Below, piece by piece: positions 14,398 to 24,198 of a stretch of 64,000 nucleotides of DNA. Within the stretch, counting starts at the first letter, position 1; the number at the start of each line of letters is the position of its first letter. Made by a program: the position numbers and the translations under genes. The notes under the pieces were generated by a model. It was not told where the DNA came from and searched no databases. It worked only from the letters and a program-made list of their open reading frames with translations. Source of the DNA: Acholeplasma equirhinis (lineage in GTDB: Bacteria > Bacillota_I > Bacilli_A > Acholeplasmatales > Acholeplasmataceae); contig NZ_JAFIDC010000001.1 in the NCBI RefSeq assembly GCF_017052655.1, forward strand, positions 310,001 through 374,000, in the 5' to 3' direction.

Positions 14398-17300
14398 ATG
14401 AACGGTTTAGATATGTCACAAATTCCTATGTACTTTTTGATTTTTGAGTGTGCAGTCGTAGGTCTTTTTGTCTTATTCCACTTTTTATTAGGCATAAGAA
14501 GAGGATTTTTTAAAACTACTTGGAACTTTTTTGGCCAAGTTTTATTAGTCTTAGCATTATTCTATGGACTTGGATTTTTCCAACTAAATGAGTTTGTAGA
14601 TGAAAGTACTCTGAGAGATATCGTGAACATGATTGGTAATGTCGGAATTGACCTCAATCTATATCTCGATAAAATCATTGAAGCTGGTGCATTACCTTTA
14701 GTTTTAGCGCTTGCTGATTTAGGATTTAAGATAAGTATTTTCTTCTCCTTTTATTTCATATTAAAATTTATTTTCCAATGGATTATCATTGGTATACCTT
14801 GGTTATTTATAAAACCGATGGTTAAAAATCTACCTAAGAATCGATTATTTGGTGGATTAATGGGTGCTGCACGTGGTGCATTCTCAGGATTTATTTTAAT
14901 TTTCCCCGTTCTTGTTCTAATTAATACAATTGTTGGACAAGGTGTAGAAATTGAAGACCCTCAATATAAAGCTTATGCTGAAGCAATCAGTGCTTCAAAT
15001 GAATACAATTTTGTAAAAGTTATAAACGATGCAGTTCAATATGAAGATAAAGGTTTAGCTGACTGGTTCTTTGACCTTGCATTCCATTCTAAAGTTAATG
15101 ATGATGAAGTAATTACTTGGAGAGCAGAACTTGCTTGGATTGGTGAAGGTGCAAAAGCAGCATTACCATATGTTGTTGGTGGTGAACAATTCAATCCAGA
15201 AACATTTACTGCAGAAGAATTAGGCAGATTTGAAGGATTCTTTACAGCCTTTGCAAAATCTCAGCTTTTAAACTCAATCTTAAAACCTGGTATTAAACTA
15301 GGTATAGCATTCGCACCTGAATTTGGTGTAGAACTTCCATTAACTGATTCAGAAATCCAAACTTTGATGGCAAGACTTGATGCAACTGAAATTAGTTTAA
15401 CAGATGATTTTAATGAAATTTATTTAGCAGTGAGTGAATTACTACAAGTTCAAAGTTTTGGACAGTGGCAAGTCCTTGCTGAAGACTTTGGTGCAATTGG
15501 AAACTTTACTGAAGATCAACAAGAACTCTTCAAGAGCGCACTTTCTCGTATTGCATCACTCGACTTATTAAAGGTTGGGGATATTGCACTTGAAGTTGGT
15601 ATGTATAACCAAGCAGTACTAGATCAAATCACTTGGATAGATTCAACTGAAGCTAAGATTGATATGCTTGATAAAATACGTCAACAAATTTCAGCTTTCA
15701 ATGGTACATTTATTTCAACAACTTTAAATGAACTCGTAGGTATCTTAGACACTGTTCTGTATGCGTTCCCTGGAATTGACTTAAATGGTGACGGTCAAGC
15801 AGATGTTTCACTATCAGAATTCATTTCTGGTATTCAAGAAATTACAATATTATTAAACTCTGATCCTACTTATCATGCGTGGTTCCAAGAAACATTAGGC
15901 AAAGTTGCGGACCTTTCAATCATCGAAGTAATGTTGGATCCAATCATTTCATTCGGCGTCAACATGTTGACTAACACTGAAACTGGTTGGACAGAAGAAG
16001 AAATGGAAATGCTCCTTTCAATCATTGACACTAATTTCGAAGATTCCGCTGATTTGAAACGTGAATTATTATGGATTGCCTCAGTTTATCAAAAACTTGG
16101 TGAACTTGAAATTGCTGAACCTCTTGTAAATGAAGAGGATATGCTCGTTATTTTAGATAATTTACTATCATCAGCTGATGGTAGAGACTTATTTAAATCA
16201 GCAATTGATACATTCTTAGATGGTCAATTGATATCTTCACTGACAACTCAAATGAGTAATGTGTTAATTAAAAAGTATATCACTGAACCGTTAGAACTCG
16301 TTCAACCGTTATATAAAGCAGTTGATCTTCCAGACTTTAATTTCAACGATGAAATTGAAGTTGTTGTAAATGTTGTCTTCGGTTTATATGAAAACGGACT
16401 CCTCTTACAAGAAGCACTTGCTGAAGATTCAGATATGATCTCAGTTCTTTTACCAGTACTAGTTAACTTTGTTGCAGATGATGACAACATGGCTACCGTT
16501 TTAAACTCAAATATTTTATACGCATTTATTGACGATAGTTTAGGTAACCTAGGTGATTTTTCAATTCCTGATGTTGCTAAAGTGAGTGATCCTGATTCAC
16601 CATACAATGGCTGGATTAAGAAGACTGAACTTTCTACAGTCTTAGAAATCTTAGGTGGATTAATTGAAATCATGGATGAAGAAGGAATTGATTTCGGTCA
16701 AATCTTAAATTCTTCAAATATGCTAAATGATTTATTCCCAATTATTAAAAAATATGTTGCTGACCCAGATAACCGCGAACTCTTATTATCAAGTGATGTT
16801 TTATACTCAACAGTATCTGATATGTTAGGAACTGTTGAAGGTATTACTGTTCCAGATTCTGCATTAGTTACTGATGAAAATTCTCCGTATCATGGTTGGA
16901 TTGCTAGAGAAGAACTTTCTAAATTATTAGAAGCACTTGTTATCCTCGATTTAAATTTACCTGGTGAAGGTGAATCAATTAATTTAGATACCATTACAAC
17001 GGAAGTTTTAGTTGAAGTTATTCAATTAGAATCTGCAATATTAAGAAAGATGATTACAGATCAACTTGTAAGTGCGAATCTATTTGATATTCCAGTTGAA
17101 GCATTCACGAATGAAACTAAAGAAGAATTAAGACAAGTTGAATTAAATAAACTTGCTGAAATGTTACAGCATTTAGAAATTGAAGTTTCATTATTACTTT
17201 CTGGTGATGGTTCAATGGATGCCATCCTTGATGAGATATTAGTTTCTAAATTAACTACAATTGATTTTAAAGACTCATTTATTATTAAAGGATTTATTAC

Positions 17301-20300
17301 AAAAGGTATTACAGATAACTTAGGTGAACCACATCCACTTGCTATGGATGCAGAATACCCAAGTCTACTTTCAGAAGATGAATTAGATGAAATCTTCAAA
17401 ATTTTAGGTTCACTTGACACAACAGGTGAAATGTCACTGAACGAATTAATGGAAAGTTTCATTGATGTTGACAGCATTACTTTTGCAACTGTGAATACTA
17501 TGGTTGCAGCTGGTGATTCTATCCTCATTAGATCAGTTATCAGTGACAATATGTTAACTGTTGACATGATTGCTGAGCTTGACCTTAAAGATGATGTTTA
17601 CCATGTTCATAATGGTGTCCCACAATACGATCTCATTTCACAAGATGAATTAATCAAATTAGTTGGTGCATTAAATCAATTATCAGATGATGAAAATGAT
17701 GCAATTCTTGACGTTGTAAACAATTTAGACATTAATACAATAACTATCAATGATATTGAATTGATGGTTTCAAAAGACTCTTCAATTATTAGAACGCTAG
17801 TTTCAGAAAAGATTCTAGAAATGGATGACTTTGAAGTACATCCTGATGCCATTGTTGATAGTGAAATTACTCAAATAGAATTAGAAAACTTATTTGGAGC
17901 ACTCTCTGAAGGTTTAGGTCAAGATAGTAATATTGATGCACTTTCATCAATTGCAGATACTATTTCTATTGGTAACTTAAAAGCTATGCAAAGCAAAAAA
18001 TCTAAAATTGTCAACTACATGATGACAAATATGATCGTTGATAATATTGGTGAAGCATACGATAGAGAAGCAGCAAGAAGCGAAGATGATTCACTGCTCT
18101 TATCAGATGATGAGTTTACTGCAATCTTTAACTCACTTGCAGTTATCGACCCAACAGAAGAACAACCGATTGTTAATGTTGCTGATGAATTAACTGAATT
18201 AACTATCGTTAAGATTGGTGCAATAGTTGAACAAGGTTCTCATATCCTTCGTGCTCGTTTATCATTTGAATTAATTGATAACTTAGGTGAAAATAAAGTT
18301 CACCCAGATTCAATCGATGAAAATGAAGATATTTATCAAGATGATTTAGATGCATTGTTTAAAGCATTGGTTCATGTTGGTGGAGAAAAACCAGTTACAG
18401 AATTATCAACGCTTGCAGATGAAATTAATATTGCACAACTTGAAGCAATGAATGATAAAGAATCTAGAATGGTATCATTCCTAATGACTTCAATGATTAT
18501 TGAAAACATTGGTGAAGAATATGATAGACCTGCTGCAAGAGATAATAACGATCCACTTGTAATTTCTAATATTGAATTTGACAAGATTTTTGATTCACTT
18601 TCAGTAATTGATCCGACAAAAGTCGAACCTATTATGGACGTTGCTGGACAATTAACAGACTTAAAACTTGGTCAAGTTGCTGATATTGTCGATAAAGAAT
18701 CTATTCTATTACGTGCAAGACTTTCTAAAGAATTAAAAGACAATTTAGGTATGGATAAGATTCATCCGAATTCAATTGAGCCTGAATTTGGTGATATCTA
18801 TCAAGCAGATTTAAGTGACTTATTTGAAGCATTAAGCACACTTGATGAAGAAAAACCTGTCACAGAGTTATCAAGTTTGGCAAATGACATTACAATTAGT
18901 GATTTAAGAAATATGAACGATGTTGAATCATCTATGGTATCTTTCTTAATGACTAAGATGATCTTAGAAAAAATTGGTGAAGAATATGATAGAGAAGAAG
19001 CAAGAGATATGGATGAAGATCCACTTGTATTCTCAAATCTCGAATTTGTAAGAATATTCGATGCATTAAATGTTCTTGATCCAGAAGAAGATGATCCTAT
19101 ATCAACTGTAGCAGGTAAATTAACCAATGTAAATGTTGGTGAAGTTAAAGATATCGTTGATGCTGGATCAGTCATCTTAAGAGCAAGATTATCTAAAGAA
19201 ATTATTGAAAATCTTGGTGAAGAAAAGATTTACCCAACAACAATTGATGAAAATGGTGATATTTTCCAAGGTGATCTAGAAGATTTATTTGCAGCATTAA
19301 TTCATGTCGGTGAAGAAAAACCAGTCACCAGTCTTGGGTCAATTGCTACTGACCTAACAGTTAAAGAAGCTAACGATATGAATTCAGAAGGTTCATTAAT
19401 TGTACGTGGTTTAGTTTCAAATATGGTTATTGAAAATATAGGTGTGGATGAAATTAGATCGCACGCATACGATGCAGCTGATTTAGTATTACCAGTTGAA
19501 GAAAGATTTGGTTTATTAGATGAAAATGAACTTAATCGTTTATTCGCTGCATTAACTGCAGTTGCAGAAGATGAAGAAGATAAGATTATTGACTTAACAA
19601 ATAGTCTTACAGATACTAACAATATTACAATTGGTAAGATTAGTGCTGCGATGGATAGTCAGTCAATTATTATTAACTCGTTAGTTTCAAAAGAAATGAT
19701 TCCGATTTTAACAATTGAAGATATTCATCCAGAATCTTTAGAAGAAAACACAACTCCAAATCCAATTAATAACGTTGTCCTTGAAATTAAACGTGAAGAT
19801 ATGGCTGACTTCTTTGTTGCAATGTTAGTATTAGGACCAAATCTTGCAATTGGACAACTTGCAACTGAATTATCTGACGATTTAAATATATTAACGATTA
19901 AAGCAATGCGTGATGAACAATCTAAACTGTTTGAAGGTAAGATTTCAAGAGTTATTGGTGGTTCAATTGGTGAAACATATACAATCCGTGACGCTGCATA
20001 CTTCGATGTAGATGATGCAGTTTTAGGTAAAGATAAATTTGCGTTATTAGACCCAGTTGAAATCACGAAGCTACTTAATGCAATGCAAGTCATTGACGGA
20101 GATAGAAATACTGCAATTTCAAATTTAATTTCGGAATTTGAACCTTCAATCGTTACAACTTCTAAGGTGATTGGTGCAATTGAACAAGACTCAATTATCA
20201 TTAGAACAATGATGTCAGAAGTTATTACTTCAGCAGTGACTGTGGATAGAATTGTACCTGATGCTTACGATGTAATAAATAACCCTGATTTAACTCAAGA

Positions 20301-21369
20301 TGAACTTGAAAAATTCGCATTAAGTATTAAAGCAGTCGATCCATCTGCAAATGATGAAGATCCGGATAATGACCAAAGTATGATGTTATTCGCAACAAAT
20401 TTAGGTAACGATGTGGATCAATTCACATTAGCAATGTTATATGATCTTGAAGCGATTGATTCGCTTATCGTGCGTAAGTTTATTTCTGAAGGTATTATTT
20501 CAGCTGTTGGTAGCAATAACATTAGAGAAGACGTTTACGAAATTATCTCAATGGAATTCATAAAACGTACTCAAATCGTGACATTGCTCGATACGTTAGA
20601 AATCGTTGCGACTGCGAACGGTTCTGAGGATCCGTTATTAGAACCATTAACAAATGTTGTAAATAACATTAGTGCAGAAGGCGTTACACCTCAATTATTA
20701 AGAGATATCGCAACTGCAGACTCAACGATTGTTATCCGTATGGTAACTGATGTCATTGATAAATTTGGCACAGCTATGATTCCAAATGCTGCACTTGAGG
20801 TACATGCTTACTCAGGTAAAGACTTAGATAAAGCTGAGTTCTATAGATTAGCGGATGCATTAGAATCTCTAGGTATCGTAAACCTTGATCTTGGTGCAGT
20901 TGATACTGGTGATATGGATCTTGAAGCAATTCAAAATGCAATCCAAGAAGAATCATATATTGTAAACCGTATGATCTCAAGAGCAATTATTGCTGCTAGT
21001 CTTTCAACTGATGAATCTAGAACAGATGTCGAAGATGAAAACTATGATGTACAAGTTGATGAAATGGAAAATCTAGTTGCTGCATTTAGACATTTAGGTA
21101 TTGAATCAATTGATACAGCTTCTGCGAAAGATCCTTATGAACTAGCTCTTGCCGCACAAGCTATTGGTGATGAACAATTTGATATTTATATTGGTTATGA
21201 ACAACCATATGATGAATTAACTGAAGATTTAGGTATGACAATCGTTAAAGACTTCTTAATCGAAATGCTTGATGATACATTCCCAAATCCATTTGATCCA
21301 CTTAATAATATATCTGTATCAAATAGACAAGAATTACATGATTTAGTCTTTGTGTTCTTAAACATTTAA
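14398..21369 (+). CDS. 2323-residue membrane protein: CvpA-like head, repetitive acidic tail
   Basis: Residues 1-190 form a membrane domain with four or five helices. GIRRGFFKTTWNFFGQVL and NRLFGGLMGAARGAFSGF match the CvpA/colicin-V-production family pattern. About 2100 acidic residues follow, built from repeats averaging 155 residues, each pairing an LxxxEFxxIFxxL helix unit with an RLSxELxxNLGE unit. A DLNGDGQAD loop near residue 460 resembles a Ca-binding loop. There is no C-terminal membrane segment and no sortase or enzyme motif. It is the first host-side gene after the prophage, with its own promoter and terminator. Candidates are a cell-surface or cytoskeletal scaffold. Only the CvpA resemblance ties it to a known family. 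Confidence 0.75.
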   Translation: MNGLDMSQIPMYFLIFECAVVGLFVLFHFLLGIRRGFFKTTWNFFGQVLLVLALFYGLGFFQLNEFVDESTLRDIVNMIGNVGIDLNLYLDKIIEAGALPLVLALADLGFKISIFFSFYFILKFIFQWIIIGIPWLFIKPMVKNLPKNRLFGGLMGAARGAFSGFILIFPVLVLINTIVGQGVEIEDPQYKAYAEAISASNEYNFVKVINDAVQYEDKGLADWFFDLAFHSKVNDDEVITWRAELAWIGEGAKAALPYVVGGEQFNPETFTAEELGRFEGFFTAFAKSQLLNSILKPGIKLGIAFAPEFGVELPLTDSEIQTLMARLDATEISLTDDFNEIYLAVSELLQVQSFGQWQVLAEDFGAIGNFTEDQQELFKSALSRIASLDLLKVGDIALEVGMYNQAVLDQITWIDSTEAKIDMLDKIRQQISAFNGTFISTTLNELVGILDTVLYAFPGIDLNGDGQADVSLSEFISGIQEITILLNSDPTYHAWFQETLGKVADLSIIEVMLDPIISFGVNMLTNTETGWTEEEMEMLLSIIDTNFEDSADLKRELLWIASVYQKLGELEIAEPLVNEEDMLVILDNLLSSADGRDLFKSAIDTFLDGQLISSLTTQMSNVLIKKYITEPLELVQPLYKAVDLPDFNFNDEIEVVVNVVFGLYENGLLLQEALAEDSDMISVLLPVLVNFVADDDNMATVLNSNILYAFIDDSLGNLGDFSIPDVAKVSDPDSPYNGWIKKTELSTVLEILGGLIEIMDEEGIDFGQILNSSNMLNDLFPIIKKYVADPDNRELLLSSDVLYSTVSDMLGTVEGITVPDSALVTDENSPYHGWIAREELSKLLEALVILDLNLPGEGESINLDTITTEVLVEVIQLESAILRKMITDQLVSANLFDIPVEAFTNETKEELRQVELNKLAEMLQHLEIEVSLLLSGDGSMDAILDEILVSKLTTIDFKDSFIIKGFITKGITDNLGEPHPLAMDAEYPSLLSEDELDEIFKILGSLDTTGEMSLNELMESFIDVDSITFATVNTMVAAGDSILIRSVISDNMLTVDMIAELDLKDDVYHVHNGVPQYDLISQDELIKLVGALNQLSDDENDAILDVVNNLDINTITINDIELMVSKDSSIIRTLVSEKILEMDDFEVHPDAIVDSEITQIELENLFGALSEGLGQDSNIDALSSIADTISIGNLKAMQSKKSKIVNYMMTNMIVDNIGEAYDREAARSEDDSLLLSDDEFTAIFNSLAVIDPTEEQPIVNVADELTELTIVKIGAIVEQGSHILRARLSFELIDNLGENKVHPDSIDENEDIYQDDLDALFKALVHVGGEKPVTELSTLADEINIAQLEAMNDKESRMVSFLMTSMIIENIGEEYDRPAARDNNDPLVISNIEFDKIFDSLSVIDPTKVEPIMDVAGQLTDLKLGQVADIVDKESILLRARLSKELKDNLGMDKIHPNSIEPEFGDIYQADLSDLFEALSTLDEEKPVTELSSLANDITISDLRNMNDVESSMVSFLMTKMILEKIGEEYDREEARDMDEDPLVFSNLEFVRIFDALNVLDPEEDDPISTVAGKLTNVNVGEVKDIVDAGSVILRARLSKEIIENLGEEKIYPTTIDENGDIFQGDLEDLFAALIHVGEEKPVTSLGSIATDLTVKEANDMNSEGSLIVRGLVSNMVIENIGVDEIRSHAYDAADLVLPVEERFGLLDENELNRLFAALTAVAEDEEDKIIDLTNSLTDTNNITIGKISAAMDSQSIIINSLVSKEMIPILTIEDIHPESLEENTTPNPINNVVLEIKREDMADFFVAMLVLGPNLAIGQLATELSDDLNILTIKAMRDEQSKLFEGKISRVIGGSIGETYTIRDAAYFDVDDAVLGKDKFALLDPVEITKLLNAMQVIDGDRNTAISNLISEFEPSIVTTSKVIGAIEQDSIIIRTMMSEVITSAVTVDRIVPDAYDVINNPDLTQDELEKFALSIKAVDPSANDEDPDNDQSMMLFATNLGNDVDQFTLAMLYDLEAIDSLIVRKFISEGIISAVGSNNIREDVYEIISMEFIKRTQIVTLLDTLEIVATANGSEDPLLEPLTNVVNNISAEGVTPQLLRDIATADSTIVIRMVTDVIDKFGTAMIPNAALEVHAYSGKDLDKAEFYRLADALESLGIVNLDLGAVDTGDMDLEAIQNAIQEESYIVNRMISRAIIAASLSTDESRTDVEDENYDVQVDEMENLVAAFRHLGIESIDTASAKDPYELALAAQAIGDEQFDIYIGYEQPYDELTEDLGMTIVKDFLIEMLDDTFPNPFDPLNNISVSNRQELHDLVFVFLNI
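18040..19440 (+). repeat. Best-conserved tandem repeats of the giant protein
   Basis: The landmark N-I-G-E-x-Y-D-R occurs near 18042, 18505 and 18970, with a diverged copy near 19432. Spacing is 462-465 bp, or about 155 codons. The even spacing and protein-level similarity point to internal duplication. Copies outside this block are more diverged. Confidence 0.75.
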
Positions 21370-21385
21370 TTAAGATTTATGATTT

Positions 21386-21413
21386 AGCCCAACCAACTCG
21401 GTTGGGCTATTTT
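21386..21413 (+). terminator. Terminator after the giant gene
   Basis: AGCCCAACC (21386-21394) and GGTTGGGCT (21400-21408) form a 9-bp stem followed by ATTTTCTTTTT. Confidence 0.85.
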
Positions 21414-21528
21414 CTTTTTATTAATCAAAGATTAAATTTTAAATTATAAGTCGTATCGGTTGAAATTATAAAAAGATAAGTGTATTGTATTAGATATGAT
21501 ATTTTGAAGTTCAAAGAAAGTGGCTACA

Positions 21529-22725
21529 ATGGAAAATTTAACAACTAGAAGAAAACTAACGATACTTATCTCGGGATTATTCATAGAACTGACTGTAGGT
21601 ATTGTTTATGCATACACAGTTTTAAGAGTTTATTTAGAAAATGAACTAGGTTTAAATCAAGTCCAATCATCGATACCTTATTTACTATCCCTTTTCTTTT
21701 TTGCATTCTTTGTTATGATTGCTGGAAGAATGATCCATGAAAAAACCTTTAAACTTTGGATTGTTGTAGGTATCACGTCTGTCGTATTAGGTTATATGCT
21801 TGCAAGTATTGCTAAGGATATTACTTTAATTTCAACATCTATTGGTGTCTTTTTAGGCAGCGGAGTAGGAATTTTATATGGGATACCAGTAAAAATATCT
21901 CAAAATCTTTTTAAGAAACGAAGAGGTTTGACCGTCGGTCTAACAATTGGTGGGTTTGGCATGTCTAGTGTTATTACAGCACCTTTATTACAGTTTTCAT
22001 TGGATCAATTTGGGCTTCAACAAACATTTATTATATTTGGTATTATTTCAGGTATTATTTTAATTACAGCATCAGTTTTAATGACTTATAAGGTAGAATT
22101 AAATCAGATGTATCGAAAAATACTGAAAAAGGAAATAGAAAAACCAGGAAAGTTATTTCCGGTATTTTTTGTTGTCTTCATGATAGGTATAATGTTTGGG
22201 TTATCTATGATAGGATTAACATCTTATATTGGTATTAAAGATTATAATTTATCGATCGAATCAATCAGTTTATGGATTATTTTATACTCAACTTGTAATG
22301 GACTTTCACGACCTTTATTTGGATATATCTATGATAGGTTTCACCTTAAACCCACAATATATTTATTATCTGGTATGACTTTACTTGTTTCTTTATTTTA
22401 TTTATTTATTGATTTTAGGAGTGAAAGTTTCTTTATATTAACTATGGGGCTAAGTTGGGCTACAGTTGGTGGATATTTATCTTTAATGCCTAATTTAACT
22501 AGAGATTTATTTGGTGAAAAATCTTTTACCAGAAATTACGGTACGATGTATTTTAGTTATGGTATAGCAGCAATCATCGGTAATTTATATACAAGTTTTA
22601 TGATTGATCAACAAATTGATTTTGGACTTATTTTTATTCCTGTTATTATTTTAAATCTTGGATTAGTTATTTTTATGAGTTATAAAAAAATAAAATATTA
22701 CGATGTGAATCAAAATGCAGTCTAA
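21529..22725 (+). CDS. MFS transporter, OFA (oxalate/formate antiporter-like) family
   Basis: 398 residues from ATG 21529 (GAAAG upstream; GTG 21520 also possible). Twelve hydrophobic helices with a cytoplasmic loop near the middle. The N-terminal GIVYAYTVLRVYLENELGLNQ and GSGVGILYGIPVKI are typical of the OFA family, which exchanges or imports monocarboxylates such as oxalate, formate or lactate. The MFS loop 2-3 signature is degenerate. The substrate cannot be assigned. It is a single gene between two unrelated membrane proteins. Confidence 0.8.
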   Translation: MENLTTRRKLTILISGLFIELTVGIVYAYTVLRVYLENELGLNQVQSSIPYLLSLFFFAFFVMIAGRMIHEKTFKLWIVVGITSVVLGYMLASIAKDITLISTSIGVFLGSGVGILYGIPVKISQNLFKKRRGLTVGLTIGGFGMSSVITAPLLQFSLDQFGLQQTFIIFGIISGIILITASVLMTYKVELNQMYRKILKKEIEKPGKLFPVFFVVFMIGIMFGLSMIGLTSYIGIKDYNLSIESISLWIILYSTCNGLSRPLFGYIYDRFHLKPTIYLLSGMTLLVSLFYLFIDFRSESFFILTMGLSWATVGGYLSLMPNLTRDLFGEKSFTRNYGTMYFSYGIAAIIGNLYTSFMIDQQIDFGLIFIPVIILNLGLVIFMSYKKIKYYDVNQNAV

Positions 22726-22782
22726 GATATTTAACTCATGTAAATATAGTGTATAATTAAGATATTAAAGGGGGATTTACCT

Positions 22783-23451
22783 ATGCAAAAACCTTCATAT
22801 GGATGGCTTCTTAAATGGATTTTAGCTGCAATTTTAATTGCAGTTGGTGTTACAATGTTCTTTGCACAATCTGTTGTCTTTATGGTAACAGGGATGGCGA
22901 TTGTTATTTTCAGTTTATTTAGAGTCGTTCCACTCTTAAAAACTTTAAATAAAGAGGTTTTAAGAACGTTAAATTTAGTTGAAATTTTATTTGATATTAT
23001 ACTTGGTGGCATTATGATTTGGGCTGGTGTGGATGCTTATAATACCGGTCAATTAGATCCAGTTTGGGGTCAAGTATATAAGTATACATTAGTCTTTGTA
23101 TTAGTGTTAAGAGCACTTGTATTCCTATATTCAGTTGTGTTTCTTGGAGAAAAAACAGAGCAACCTAAATATTGGGCTCATATCATCGTATTAATTTTAG
23201 GTGCGATGATTGTCCCGATTGAAAACTTTGATCATGCATGGGTCGCTTGGTTATTACTGATTATTTCTGTACTTGGTGGTGGATACCTGATTTATGATGG
23301 TGCAAAAGGGTATGGAACTTATCGTCGTTATAGCGCTGAATTAAATCAAACAAAACAAGTTGGAAAAGATAAAAAGATAGAAAAAGAGTTGCCAAAGACA
23401 GATCAACCAGTCATTGAAAAAGATGACCAAGATCGTCCGTTTGTAAGTTAA
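22783..23451 (+). CDS. Membrane protein, HdeD/DUF308-like
   Basis: 222 residues with a strong ribosome site (AAAGGGGGA). Six helices (about residues 10-28, 30-48, 62-82, 100-120, 130-147 and 152-170) are followed by a hydrophilic, charged C-terminal tail of about 45 residues (KQVGKDKKIEKELPK). The pairs of helices with GVTMFF, GIMIWAGV and GGGYLIYDGAKG resemble HdeD/DUF308 repeats. The function is not known. A terminator follows. Confidence 0.6.
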   Translation: MQKPSYGWLLKWILAAILIAVGVTMFFAQSVVFMVTGMAIVIFSLFRVVPLLKTLNKEVLRTLNLVEILFDIILGGIMIWAGVDAYNTGQLDPVWGQVYKYTLVFVLVLRALVFLYSVVFLGEKTEQPKYWAHIIVLILGAMIVPIENFDHAWVAWLLLIISVLGGGYLIYDGAKGYGTYRRYSAELNQTKQVGKDKKIEKELPKTDQPVIEKDDQDRPFVS

Positions 23452-23476
23452 TTTAGAGATAAAAATGGAAAACTAA

Positions 23477-23513
23477 ATAGATAGTTCCTTTATAAGGAAC
23501 ATCTATTTTTTTA
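23477..23513 (+). terminator. Terminator before the fatty-acid operon
   Basis: AGATAGTTCCTT and AAGGAACATCT form a long stem with one mismatch around TAT, followed by ATTTTTTTATTTTTTT. Confidence 0.85.
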
Positions 23514-23543
23514 TTTTTTTAACTTTGTAAACGTTTGCAATAA

Positions 23544-23619
23544 TTTGAATATCAAAGTATTTGACAAATAAGAAAATAGTGATAGAATGTTAATATATTT
23601 GAACATCAAAACATTTGAT
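23544..23619 (+). promoter_or_regulatory. Fatty-acid operon promoter with two FabT-like operators
   Basis: -35 TTGACA (23561-23566), 16-bp spacer, -10 TAGAAT (23583-23588). TTTGAATATCAAA (23544-23556) ends 4 bp before the -35, and TTTGAACATCAAA (23598-23610) starts 9 bp after the -10, over the likely start site. Each is followed by a third half-site (TTTGAC, TTTGAT), so a unit of about 22 bp is repeated. The palindrome matches the form TTTGA-nnn-TCAAA of the MarR-family repressor FabT of streptococci and relatives. No FabT gene is in the window. Confidence 0.75.
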
Positions 23620-23754
23620 GAATTTCCATATATGCTTTCACACCAATTTATACCTTGCCAAAATTATGAAAACTTGAAGAAATGGTATAATAATATCAAA
23701 GTTTCCTCTGGCGGGAAAATACGATCACAAAAAAATATTAATAGAGAGATAAAT
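23620..23754 (+). other. Leader of the fatty-acid operon
   Basis: About 135 untranslated bases before accB. It contains a weak hairpin (TTTCC/GGAAA near 23703-23718) and a second TATAAT near 23685 that could be an internal promoter. An in-frame reading extends accB upstream through the operator to 23587, but it has no ribosome site and would start at the -10 box. Confidence 0.4.
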
Positions 23755-24195
23755 ATGAAATATAACGAAATAAAAAGCATAATTAAGGATTTCGAAGCAT
23801 CCTCGTTAACTGTGCTTGAATTAGAATCTAACGACGTTAAATTACGCCTTTCAAAAAACAAAGAACAAGCATTAGAAACTAAAGTAGTTGTTCAATCAAA
23901 TGATCAACTCATTTCCGATACAACAGGACAAAAACCAACTGTAACAGAAGCAAAAGCACCGTCCCAAACAATCAAATCACCACTCGTAGGTACTTTCTAT
24001 GAAAGTTCAACACCAAATGGGAAACCATTAGTTAAAGCTGGTGATAAAGTTAAGAAAGGACAAGTGGTTTGCATTGTTGAAGCTATGAAGATCATGAATG
24101 AAATCACCTCTCCAGTTGATGGAACAATCGACCAGGTGATGTTTAAAAATGGTGCTGTCGTAGGTTTTGATGATGTGCTGTTCACTGTGGTGTAA
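23755..24195 (+). CDS. accB: Biotin carboxyl carrier protein of acetyl-CoA carboxylase
   Basis: 146 residues from ATG 23755 (GAGAG upstream). The N-terminal helical region (KYNEIKSIIKDFEASSLTVLELE) joins through a Pro/Ala/Lys linker to the biotinyl domain. The biotin-accepting lysine is in EAMKIMNE. It carries carboxybiotin between AccC and the AccAD transferase for malonyl-CoA synthesis. First gene of the operon, 3 bp from accC. The biotin ligase and BioY at the end of the cluster would load it. Confidence 0.95.
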   Translation: MKYNEIKSIIKDFEASSLTVLELESNDVKLRLSKNKEQALETKVVVQSNDQLISDTTGQKPTVTEAKAPSQTIKSPLVGTFYESSTPNGKPLVKAGDKVKKGQVVCIVEAMKIMNEITSPVDGTIDQVMFKNGAVVGFDDVLFTVV

Positions 24196-24198
24196 ATA

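Noticed and set aside
16302-20201. Several minus-strand ORFs of 60-170 codons inside the giant gene
   Set aside because: They are Ser/Ile-rich mirror readings of a long acidic repeat gene, without ribosome sites, and disappear when the sense gene is accepted.
23587-23754. Longer accB reading from 23587
   Set aside because: It would begin in the -10 box, has no ribosome site, and its extra residues do not resemble BCCP.
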